The notes beneath the pieces are model-generated. The model had not been told where the DNA came from. It made no database searches and worked only from the letters and a program-made list of their open reading frames with translations. 64,000 bases of DNA from Fremontodendron californicum (taxonomy: Eukaryota > Streptophyta > Magnoliopsida > Malvales > Malvaceae), in NCBI GenBank assembly GCA_030761205.1, contig JAULJL010000003.1, positions 31,716,301 through 31,780,300 of the forward strand, in the 5' to 3' direction. Below are positions 20,980 to 30,755 of the stretch, piece by piece (the stretch's first letter is position 1; each line of letters opens with the position of its first letter). Position numbers and translations under genes: made by a program.

Positions 20980-20999
20980 TTGACGACTCCACTGGGGAC
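20980..20999 (+). promoter_or_regulatory. Primer-binding site of element B
   Basis: TTGACGACTCCACTGGGGAC follows the LTR end by two bases. Tat/Ogre elements have TGGCGACTCC.CTGGGGA here, usually attributed to tRNA-Arg priming. One base differs from that form. Confidence 0.75.
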
Positions 21000-23900
21000 T
21001 TTTTGAGAGTCGAGCCATTAATTAATCATGTGTTATGATAAGTTTTGATTTAATTGATATTTAATTTTAATTCCTTTAAAAAAAATTCATCTCTTGATTT
21101 CTGTTAATTCTTTATTTATTCTTTTTAATTATGTTATTTCTTTATTACTTTTATTTATGCTAATAATTGTGGGGCATTTTGGATATGAGTATTGAACTGA
21201 TTAAATGATGGTTTGTTTCCTCATGCACACACTTACACGCGCATTTGCATAATATAAAGCCTTAAACCTGGATTTTCGTCCTTTTAGGTGGAAGTAAAGT
21301 AACTATGCTCTCGTGAGGTGATAACCTCTGCATAGGCTAGAGAAACACTTGCGGAGTTATAAAGCACCTACGCTTTCGTTAGGTGATAACCTCCGCATAA
21401 ACCTGGAAAATATACTCCAACAAATTGAACCCGTTTAAATCGGGGTGCCTTACTAGCCTTCACGGGCGACAGTGAGGAGCAATTTGGGGTTTTTAAAACC
21501 TTATTTAACCTCATATAGTGAGCTGTATGGAACCAACCTAAGGTAGATCCATGACTGTGTTTTGTAGAAATTATCCAGAATTAGGACACATGAGGGGACA
21601 CTTTTGTAAGAAATCATATCTCACATAATCAGAATGGATTCAAAAAATTTTGAAAACTTGAAATTTTTATTTTTGTCTTTTGGATATTGCTAAATGTAAA
21701 GTAAGAGTTTGTCCAATATTTGTATTAATTTTATTTTCCAAAAATTTTGTACATTATTAAAAAAGGAATTTTCTAAAATAAAGTAAAATGTATTTTCAAA
21801 ATATTTCATATTTTCTTTTTTATCATAGAAAAAAAAACAAAAAGATTTTATTTTCTTCAAAATAAACAAAATGATGATTTCTTATTTTTAATTTTGTTTT
21901 TTTTCCAAAAAAATCACAACAAAATAAAAGAAAAATAAGTTCTTTTTTTTTTAAAAAAAAATTATTTTCACAAAATAGAAGAATTCAATGTTTTTTTTTT
22001 TTTAATAAAAAGGGTAAAAAGTTAAAAGAAAAGAAAATTTTAATTTCTTCCTTTCATAAAAAAAAGAACTAAAAAATTATTTCAATTCATTTTTTTTAAA
22101 AGATAAAGTGTTTTCCTTAATCTTAATATTTTTTTAAAAAAAAAAATGTGTTTTCATTACTCCATCATTTTTGAAATTAAACGAAATATGAAAAAAAAAT
22201 AGAAATAAGTTAGGGATATTTTTTTATATTTTCATTTTTGCATTGTATAGTCTTTGCGTTCACATTCCTTTCATCATTTTTCATATCCACAAAAGATATG
22301 ATTTTTCAAAAATAAAAGATTGATCCTCATCATATTTGCATTGTATATAATATTTCATGAAAACATGTCTCACCACCTGTACAAATATCATTGCATTTCA
22401 TATAGTTTATATCATTTCATCCATTTGAGTTGTATACATCTGGCTATATGGAGCACCAGTCGGGTCCACCGACTCGATAAAGAGAGATGCGTCGATGTAT
22501 GGTTTAGAAAGTAAAGAAAATTTTGAAAAGATAAAATTTTGAGAGAATTTTGGTAGAACCTTAAAATTGTTTTCTAAAAATATTTAGAATTAATCTTTCC
22601 ATTGTACCTCAATTTGATGCGTTAAGACTTGAAGATTTGAGTGATGCCAAATAAAGGGTAATCTTCAACTTTTGTGTATATTTTGATATTATTATGTCAT
22701 GGTGTATTTTTGTAAATAAAATTTTTGGGAAATAATGGAATTTTTTTTGGAAATTCACAGCTTTGTATTCTTTCATTCTTTCATGCTGTAATTAGGGTGA
22801 ATAAATTTTATTTTTACATTTTTTTTCATGTATAAAAAAAATGGCTTAAATATAAAATTGCCCCCTGTACTATGCCTCTTTTCCTACTTTCGTACCTAAA
22901 AAAGACTTTTTATATTATAATCTGGTATCTATAGTATAATTTTTGGTCCTAATCGGGTCCAAATCGTGTACCTAATCGGGGTACAAAATTATATTATAGG
23001 TACCTAAGGTTTTGTGTGTTTCACTAATTGATTTTTTTTTTATTTCTTTTGGAAAGTTTTTTGAGGATTGAGAAGATTATTTTGAATAAAGTCTCATATA
23101 ATTTATTTTCAAAATTAAAAAAAAAAGAGTCATGTCCAAAATAAAAAACCTCGAAAGAATTGGTGATTACTATTAAGAATGAAGTCACTCTTCCGAAGAC
23201 TTAAACCTTTCATCCAACATTCTCACGTCTTGAACTACTTGAGTAAAGACCCTTCAAGAACTTTAAACCTCATGAACTTTGGCACAATACCATAGCAAAT
23301 GATGGAATCATTATCTAGACAATGAAGCAATGAAACAATTAATATGGAAAAAAATTTCTTCAATTCCTTGGAAACCAAGTGAACATGACATTTTCTGAAG
23401 GATCTAGATTTTGGTAATTTGAGATGAGTCAAGATCATGCCGGAACTTTAAACCCAAAAAAAAAAAAAATCTCCCAAACCTCTTTGAAGGACCATAATGC
23501 ATGAATTCCTCGCCCTTTTTCTCCAACTTCTTGACTAACCTTTTGGGGAACATAGAGCAAAAAGATCCAAATAGTCAATACTCGTAAAATATCCCAGCTT
23601 ATGAAATAGCCATTCCTTTTTTTGATTTGGTGGAAATGACACACCAAAAAAAAAAAAAAAACTTGAGACAAAAATGGACTTTTGCGATAAAAAGCTTGAG
23701 CTAGAAACATGAGCAATCCCTCGGAGCAAGATAGGGCACTTTCAACGAATTATGACATACTGAAAGTTATTGTGAAAGAAAAAAGAGAGAGAAAAATGAT
23801 TGAAAAATTAATAGTGATGTCATGCACTTAGGATAGTTAAAGGATTCCAAGTAAAACCACAAGGAAGCAAAAAGAGAAAAAAAGAGTTTTAAGCCACTCA

Positions 23901-24274
23901 TAAGACCACTCTTCAATGTAAGTGACTATATTTGAAATGATGAATGGTCATCTTTCGATTTCCTTTCACATGATTAAAATTATCCACTTGTCACCCCTTT
24001 TGAGCTTAATGAATTCTTTCAAATGAACCTTGACTAAGGATCACCCTCCATACTAGGGGGCAAACATGAAGAGAGATTTACTTTTGAATCACACATGATG
24101 GAACTCTATTTCAAAAACAAAAAGAAAACATTATGTTGACGAGCATACATGAAGTGAAATGAGTTCTGAGAATTTTGAGATCACTCAAAAGTGGAAATGT
24201 AAAAAAAAAAAAAAGCAAAAGCGAAAATAAAAGAAAAAAAGAAATGAAAAAATGAAAAAGAGAAAGGGAGTGAG
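21000..24274 (+). other. Element B leader and interior, part 1, no coding region
   Basis: The start resembles a Tat/Ogre leader (direct repeats GAGGTGATAACCTC/TAGGTGATAACCTC at about 21314-21390 and an ACACATGAGGGGACACTT stretch at about 21580). The rest is A/T-run-rich with no frame longer than about 93 codons and no gag motif. The stretch near 22860-23010 (CCCCCTGTACTATGCC, then GGGGTACAAAATTATATTAT) looks like a small inserted MITE but I could not define its ends. Element A interrupts at 24275, with GTGAG (24270-24274) as target site. Confidence 0.6.
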
Positions 24275-24917
24275 TGATAACTCGTATAATTATATAGTTT
24301 TTAGTTATGTTTTATTATTGTTTTGTGTCAAATACGAGTTATTATTGTTTAGTCTAATTGTGTTTATGATCTTTTATATTTTTATGTAATTTGGTGTTTT
24401 TCACAAGTTTCTTTGAGTGATTTCAGATTACTAGAATTAAGGGCAAATCCAGTTCAGTTCCAGTTCCGACACCTTTTGCCATATCAGCTATATCTCGAGT
24501 TTCACTGAAGCAATAAGGCTGAAATTTGTATCCATGCAAAGCTAAGAGGCATATCTATCTTTTTCATGTTTTACACTTCTTGAAACGGAGTCGTTTTCCC
24601 TAGCGAAATCGACCATCAAGTTGGCTGATGTGCAATGACGTCTGTGCTGACCTGTTTTCGTATTTTGCCCATATCTTCTTATCCACATCAGCAAATGAGC
24701 TGATTCCAACGGCTATGGATCAGTAACTGATAGGGTAACATTTTTCTAGAAGACCATGTGATCAGATAAGGCCTGAAAAATTGACAAAATCGACCATCAA
24801 GTTGGCTGATCAAAATCGTCATGTATGACGAACATTGTTAGAAAATGCACCCACCTATTATACCTACCTTTGAAATTTGTAAAGCTTGTCTCTTGTCATT
24901 TAGCCCTCCAAAATGTG

Positions 24918-24925
24918 TATAAATA
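24918..24925 (+). promoter_or_regulatory. TATA box of element A LTR
   Basis: TATAAATA sits in AAATGTGTATAAATAGAGGG, conserved in all six LTR copies of the A/C/E group (for example 31398, 38025, 44489). About 60 bp downstream is AATAAA, giving a short R region as expected for an LTR. Confidence 0.75.
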
Positions 24926-25822
24926 GAGGGCCTTGGATGATTGTAAGGGATCATATTGTACATAGGTAGGATATTAGCCATTTTAATAAAATTCTCTAAG
25001 TTTTCTTCTTCTTTCTTTTCTCTAGTTTTCTTTCTTTTCTCTAGTTTTCTTTTTCTTTAGAGAGAGCAAGAGGTTGGATAATTAATATTCTTCCTCTTCT
25101 TCTTTATTTCTTTTATTTTCTTCTTAGATTTTCTTTAATTTTATGTTTATGTTTATAATGCCTATGCTAGGCTAAACTTCTATTTGGTTAAGGGTGATTT
25201 CAAAGCCCTAGACATGTTTTGTGATTGATTTTCAGATTCTATCTATCATTAATTTTCTATCAAAGTTGCTTATGTTCTTCTACAAGAATTGTTCATGATG
25301 TTGTCTAGATTTATTTAGGTGTACAACTAGATAGATCTTGATAATTATCTATTGCTAGTTTAGGAGTCTTGATCCGTGTAATTGTCTTGATTTCCTATTC
25401 ATAAGTGGCAATTTGTGATTAATGATTATGGTCAAGTTTTCAATAATTGCAAAGTGGAACATAACCTAAGTTGAACAATCCGAGCTTATGTGTTTGTTGC
25501 TTAGATCAACCTATCTTTCTCATCATAAAGCTGCCATTAAATTGAATTTAGAGAGCTTATTCTAGGTTGTTTAATGGTTAGAGATTAAATAGAGAGCTTG
25601 TTCTATTTAACGACAAACTAAGGAAAGATTGGGGTAACAGAGCTTGTTGTTATCTACGGTTGTTAACTTTGATAGTTGGTTGATATTGATAGATCTGAAA
25701 TTGATTCTTAATGATGTCTAGTGGTGGAGAATGAAACCTTAACCATATTTTTCATATTTGATTCTTCTTACTTATTTGTTTTCTTACTTTTAGTTTGCTT
25801 ATTTTTTATATTTATTTTTATT

Positions 25823-25970
25823 GGCTGGTTATACCGCCTAATTTGTATATTAACTTTGTTTTATTTTTATTGGCTGGTTATACCGCCTAATTTAGTATAT
25901 ATATTTTTATTGGCTGGTTATACCGCCTAATTTAGTATATATATTTTTATTGGCTGGTTATACCGCCTTG
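25823..25970 (+). repeat. GGCTGGTTATACCGCC hairpin repeat (four copies) in U5
   Basis: Four copies of GGCTGGTTATACCGCC, preceded by TTTTATT and spaced about 43-48 bp, lie 200 bp before the primer site. Each can fold into a small hairpin (GGC and GGT pairing with ACC and GCC, one bulged T, loop TTA or TAT). The same array occurs in the 3' LTR and in both LTRs of E, and it lies after the primer site in element C. Confidence 0.8.
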
Positions 25971-26177
25971 CATCTTATTCTTATTATTTACTTTAGTTTA
26001 AATCTGGCTTCAAAAACCCCTTTTCTTTTATTGTTCTTGAATTTAAGTTTTAAACTATTAACTTATAAACTAAAACCCAATCCCTGAGGACTCGACCCTT
26101 GCTAACTACTATACTTACAATTTATCTTTTTAGTGCAAGGTTAAATAAGATACACTCTTTTGGGTGCATCAAATTTT

Positions 26178-26195
26178 TGGCGCCGTTGCCGGGGA
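26178..26195 (+). promoter_or_regulatory. Primer-binding site of element A
   Basis: TGGCGCCGTTGCCGGGGA lies six bases after the LTR. This is the primer site typical of Athila-type plant elements, usually assigned to tRNA-Asp. Confidence 0.88.
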
Positions 26196-26331
26196 TTGTT
26201 TTCTTTAGTTTATTTGTTACTTGGTTTATTCTTATTTTCAGTTCTAATGAGTTTTGTTTTCTTGTACATACGGGTTTTTCTTATCAAATTTTGAAAAAAA
26301 AAATAAAAAAAAATAAAAAAGTAAAAAAACG

Positions 26332-27270
26332 ATGGAATTGAGCAATCTAACACTTGAAGAGTTGGTGGCATACATGAACATGGAGAATCAACAAGCCAAT
26401 CTCACTTTCCCAGTTCAACAATTTGCCATGGGAGGATGTCAAGGCCATCAAGTGTTCCAAGACCAACTGCATGATCATTACTCAAACACTTACCATGAGG
26501 GATGGTGGGATCATACTAATTATGGCTACTCAAAAAATTTCCAAGAAGTAGATCCTTATGCCAGTTACACTCATCCATCTATCTTCAATCAATCATGGTC
26601 TCAAGAATCAGATCTTTTTCAGCCATCACATATGACTCAAAACTCAGGTACTTCTTTAGAAGATCTTGTCTATTCTCTTGTTACTAATACTTTGCAATTT
26701 CAACAGGAAACAAGGGCAAGCATCCAGAGTTTGGAAAAGCAAATGAGCCAATTGGCTAGTAGTATGGTGGGATGGGTAGCACAAAGATCTGAAGAACTCC
26801 CTGCCCAAACGATGATTAACCCAAAGGAGAATGCTACTCTTGTGACCTTGAAGAATGAGGAACAAGATGAGGATGAAACAAAATTAGAGATGGATTCTAT
26901 TCTTGATGATAATGAAGCCAAAGATCCAAATAAGAGTATTTCGGCACCTGAGGTAACGTTTAAGATTTCACTTTTTACTAATGTTTCTTCTCCACCTTTT
27001 TCTAGTAGATTTGCAAAGTTCAAGGAGGAAGAACATGAACAACACATGCCGGAAACCTTAAACAACTTGTTTGTGGAGGTCATTCAACAAGTATCAAAAT
27101 ATGCTCCATTCCTCGATGACATATGCACCACAAAGGATGATGGAATAATACTTGTAATGGAGAATGCATCCACTGTTGTGCAAAGAAAGCTTCCTCTCAA
27201 ACGCATAAATTTGGAAAATTTCATGTATGAGCCTGACAAGCCTAAAAAGCCAAGAAGGGGTGTTGGTTAG
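26332..27270 (+). CDS. Gag-derived protein of TR-GAG element A (312 aa)
   Basis: An intact 312-codon frame starts at the ATG after an A-rich leader. The N-terminal 100 residues are Gln-, His- and Tyr-rich (for example NTYHEGWWDHTNYGYS). Residues about 120-180 (FQQETRASIQSLEKQMSQLA, then SEELPAQTMINPKENATLVT) match the end of Athila gag, where the pattern is ETRASIRNLE.QVGQLA, LPS.T..NPKE and AITLRSG. Residues about 215-300 (SRFAKFKEEEHEQHMPETLN, then QRKLPLK) correspond to the linker before the Athila protease. The N-terminal capsid part and the zinc knuckle are missing, and the protein stops where protease would start. It probably works in trans with an autonomous partner. It is about 91 percent identical by eye to the E copy, with no indel. 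Confidence 0.85.
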   Translation: MELSNLTLEELVAYMNMENQQANLTFPVQQFAMGGCQGHQVFQDQLHDHYSNTYHEGWWDHTNYGYSKNFQEVDPYASYTHPSIFNQSWSQESDLFQPSHMTQNSGTSLEDLVYSLVTNTLQFQQETRASIQSLEKQMSQLASSMVGWVAQRSEELPAQTMINPKENATLVTLKNEEQDEDETKLEMDSILDDNEAKDPNKSISAPEVTFKISLFTNVSSPPFSSRFAKFKEEEHEQHMPETLNNLFVEVIQQVSKYAPFLDDICTTKDDGIILVMENASTVVQRKLPLKRINLENFMYEPDKPKKPRRGVG

Positions 27271-28113
27271 GTTCAAAACACTAACTCAAGTGTTAATTGG
27301 GAAGGCAACCCAATTAAAGAAGAAATTGCCAACCTTCCATATTCAGATTTGCTTTCTCTTTCTCTTTCTTTTCCTTTTTCTTTTATTATTTTTATTTTTA
27401 TTGTTTTTATTTTTATTTTTTATGTTTACTTGTTAATTTTTGTTTAGTATTTTAGAATTATTTAGGTTGCATGAGTTTGTTTTGAGTCTAGTTATTCCTA
27501 TTCTTATGTTATTAGTTCTTTTCTCTTACACATGATTCTTTCATTTGGGTTAATAGACTTACATTGAGGACAATGTAAGAATTAAGTGTGGGGGGAATGA
27601 TTTAGGATTTCTTTTATTTTTGTCTACTATTTTTTTTATATGAGTCTTTATTATTATTATTATTATTTTTTTGAGTGTGTTTTAGTTCCTTTTTAATACA
27701 ATGATGAGATATGAATTGCATAAGTCTAAAACATATTTATTAGTGAGAAGATTTTCATGAGAATTGAGCTTGATGTCAACCTTTTTATGAGCCAATGTTA
27801 ATATGATATGTTGATTGAGAAAGAAGCATGTTTAGACTTAAAACTGACTTGTATAATCATCATTGTGAGTTTTTGAGCCTAAAATGATTGATGCATTATA
27901 CAAATCAATCTAATTTCTTTCTTGAGTGCTCTTATGATTACATGATTCTCTAGAACTTGCTTTAAATCGTTTGAGACTATATTGATACATGTGACAACAT
28001 GAATATGATAGAGGCATTAGGATTATAACCAGAGCCAAACAGCCATCCCTTATTGATGTTCCAAGAGAACACACCCTTAGTGAACCAATTTGAGCCTACA
28101 TTGAATAAGCTAT
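27271..28113 (+). other. Element A 3' region before hAT insertion
   Basis: Non-coding sequence shared with C (40980 onward) and E (46810 onward). It contains T-rich low-complexity (about 27350-27425), a polypurine-like AAGTGTGGGGGG at 27584-27595 and ATT microsatellite. Confidence 0.75.
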
Positions 28114-28124
28114 CTCTTTGGTAG

Positions 28125-28400
28125 AGGTGGCAATTGGGCGGGTTCGGGCGGGTTCGGGTCGGGTTCATTCGGGTTCGGGTTTATTCGGGTTCGGGCTCAT
28201 TCGGGCTCGGGCTCATTCGGGTTCGGGTCCATCCGGGTTCGGGCTCATTCGGGTTCGGGTCCATTCGGGTTTGGGCTCATTCAGGTTCGGGCTCATTCGG
28301 GTTCGGGCCCATTCGGGTTCGGGCTCATTCGGGTTCGGGCCCATTCGGGTTCGGGCCCATTCGGGTTCGGGTTCGGTCTGGGTTCGGGTTCGGTCTGGAT
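28125..28400 (+). repeat. Left CGGGTT subterminal array of the hAT element
   Basis: About 14 units of an 18-bp repeat (CATTCGGGTTCGGGCC/CT/TC variants). It remains open in several frames because the unit length is a multiple of three. GC-rich compared with the surrounding DNA. Confidence 0.9.
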
Positions 28401-29439
28401 TCAGGTATCTTTTACATCATTTTATTTTATATTAGATGTAATCATTTTTACGTAATTTAAATATTTATATCTAAAAACAAATTATTAATTTATTATTATT
28501 TTTATACTTTTGCTATTATATGATATTTTTAATTATGTTTATTTTTTAAAATTAATATTTGTTAGCACCAAAAGAATAAGAAATTAATTTGTTATATAAA
28601 ATCAAATTTTGAAATAATTTATTATAAAAAAATATGATATATTATATTTTAATCATATTGATATTTAAAATAATTGATTTGATGAACTCGAATTTCAAAA
28701 TATAAATACATTATAATTTATATTCACTATAAAATAAAAAAAATTTAAAAATAAATTCTGGTCTTCATCTATTCGTTTATATACTTATAAAATGCAAAAA
28801 TTTTATGCTTATAGTCAAGATATATATATATATATATATATATATTGAGTACTTATATTTTTTCATCAGTATAAAGTATAAATTATAAAGTAGTACTAAA
28901 AAAATATAATTTATATTTAAATTATACGTAATAAATATATAATTAATATGATTATTTATTAATATATAATAAATATACCCAAAACCAAAAGGCCATAAAA
29001 CCCAAAACCCTATTAAACTCACCCGCTAAAATAAAATCTCATGAAAGCCATAATCCAATTAAACCCACTCTAACCTAACCATATAAGTATAACCCAAAAG
29101 GCCAAAATAATTGAATTATTGTCAAATTTTTTTACCCTTAAAGAATAATTTAATTAGTGTCAAATTTTTTTTCACATCTCTAAAATTTTCAAGAATTTAA
29201 AATATTTAGATTGTAAATTCATCATGATATGAGACGTTAAAGTCATAACTTATAAGTACAAAATATAATTTACTTTTTGATAAAATTATTATTTCATCAT
29301 CATATATATATATATATTAAATTTTAAATTTTAATTAAATTATTTAAAAAAATTAGAATAAAATTAATAATTAAAGTTATTGCTTTGTAAAAAAAAATTA
29401 ATTAATTGCAATTTGATTATTTTTATTTTTAGTATTAAA

Positions 29440-29712
29440 TTCGGGTTCGGGTTCGGGCCGGTCTCGGGTTCGGGTCCATTCGGGTTCGGGCTCATTCGGG
29501 TTCGGGCTCATTCGGGTTCGGGCCCATTCGGGTTCGGGTCCATTCGGGTTCGGGTCCATTCGGGTTCGGGCCCATTCGGGTTCGGGTCTATTCGGGTTCG
29601 GGCCCATTCGGGTTCGGGTTTTTTCGGGTTCGGGTTTTTGACTTTTTGGTCAAATCGGGTTTGGGCGGGTTCGGGTTTGGGTTTTCCTGGGCGGGTTTTC
29701 GGGTTCGGGTCC
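29440..29712 (+). repeat. Right CGGGTT subterminal array of the hAT element
   Basis: A second array of the same unit in the same direction as the left one, about 12 units. Subterminal arrays in hAT elements are usually transposase-binding sites; direct orientation at both ends is noteworthy. Confidence 0.9.
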
Positions 29713-29735
29713 ATTTTGCCACCTCTACTCTTTGG

Positions 29736-30742
29736 TAACCATAACTTGTCCCTAACCTAAATATACTTATATCTTTAACTTCGTTCCAAAGATGAATTAG
29801 CATGATTTGAGACAAGTTGCAAAGACAAGGGATATTTTTTGGTTAGAAACAAGAAATAAGTGTGGGGGGAAAAGAAAAGAAAAGTCAAGAGAAAAAGAAA
29901 CGGAATACTGGAAAATACATTCCTATGTAAAAAAAAATATATATGAATCATCTCTTGAATTTGTGGAAAAAGAAAAAGATGTTACAAAGTTGTTTAGAAT
30001 GAAGAAAAGGCCCAACATGAATATCCGACCTAGGTGACTATGTACTTGTAAAGAGTTTTGAGAAGTTTCTTTGTATAATCTTTTTATGTCTCTAAACTTT
30101 ATGAACTCTTTGGAACCTTTGTGATATCTTTATCCTTTTGTTCTTCAACCACATTACAAACCCCTTGGCCCCATTACAACCTTGATTAAAGACCTCTTGA
30201 TTTATGAAGTTGCATGATCTTTTAGTGGAGAATAGGTGGACAAGCAAGCATATGGTAGAAGTGTTTTCATGAGATTGATTGAGTGTAAACACTTTACCAC
30301 TACTTTAAAGAGTGAAAATCAAGAGAGTATCCCATGTGAGAAGTTGAGATTAAATTTGAACATGCACTATTTTGATTGAGATATGTTATGCTAATATTGG
30401 CTTAACTCAAACAATTTACATTCAAGTATGATTTTTTGTGAAATTCTTTAAGCTATTGATTAGTTTATAAGACTTGTTCAAAGATTGTCTCTAATTTGTA
30501 TTGAAAGGATTAGGAGTAAATATTTTTAGTATATGTAGTTTATTTATATTTTAGTTTTTCAATGTTTGTGGGTATCGTTCTAGTAAACCCTCACGAGACT
30601 AAACTCGTCCACTAGGGTCACCTAGGGGTTTAAAGGCTTGTGTCACATGCTAAGTGCCACCGTGATTTCCTACGAAAGTGGATTAGATTAGATTTTCTTA
30701 TTTTATTTTTATTGAGTCGTTGCTAGGGACTAGCAACAATCT
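29736..30742 (+). other. Element A 3' region after hAT insertion
   Basis: Non-coding sequence matching C 41690-42697 and E 47660-48682. It contains a second AAGTGTGGGGGG motif (29858-29869) and ends with GAGTCGTTGCTAGGGACTAGCAAC, in which TTGCTAGGGACTAGCAA (30719-30736) is a perfect hairpin just before the polypurine tract. Confidence 0.7.
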
Positions 30743-30753
30743 AAGTGTGGGGG
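30743..30753 (+). promoter_or_regulatory. Polypurine tract of element A
   Basis: AAGTGTGGGGG sits two bases before the 3' LTR start. Two further near-identical motifs occur upstream in the 3' region. Confidence 0.8.
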
Positions 30754-30755
30754 TG

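Larger units (their letters stand above)
24275..26171 (+). repeat. 5' LTR of element A
   Basis: It contains a promoter TATA box at 24918-24925, an AATAAA signal at 24985, CT-rich repeats (TTTCTCTAGTTTTC at about 25018-25058) and four copies of the hairpin-forming GGCTGGTTATACCGCC repeat at about 25823-25970, close to the LTR's 3' end. An internal motif AAATCGACCATCAAGTTGGC occurs twice (about 24606 and 24787). Confidence 0.95.
28122..29727. mobile_element. Non-autonomous hAT transposon with CGGGTT arrays
   Basis: Terminal inverted repeats TAGAGGTGGCAA and TTGCCACCTCTA are perfect over 12 bp. The 8-bp target duplication CTCTTTGG is at 28114-28121 and 29728-29735. The homologous site in element E (about 47650-47662) has a single CTCTTTGG and no insert, which proves the borders. 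Both subterminal regions (28125-28400 and 29440-29710) are arrays of an 18-bp unit around CATTCGGGTTCGGG in the same orientation. The 1-kb core is AT-rich with no transposase. Open frames there (HSGSGPFGFG repeats) are by-products of the array. Confidence 0.95.

Noticed and set aside
22850..23010. MITE-like insertion in element B interior
   Set aside because: It has suggestive GTAC-rich repeats but no defined terminal repeats or target duplication, so it is not listed as an element.
25721..25930. 69-codon frame repeated identically at 25721, 32201, 45267 and 50301
   Set aside because: It is repeated because it lies in the LTRs of A and E. Its product is Phe/Leu-rich from T-rich DNA and the hairpin array.
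26099..26341. 80-codon frame spanning the LTR end and primer site of A
   Set aside because: It crosses the primer-binding site and ends at the gag start; no motif.
28140..28400. Telomere-like or interstitial telomeric repeat
   Set aside because: The unit is CGGGTT-based and 18 bp long, not TTTAGGG, and it lies at the ends of a defined transposon.
28118..28460. Long Gly/Ser/Phe-rich open frames (HSGSGPFGFG)
   Set aside because: They arise from the 18-bp CGGGTT array inside the hAT element, open in several frames at once.
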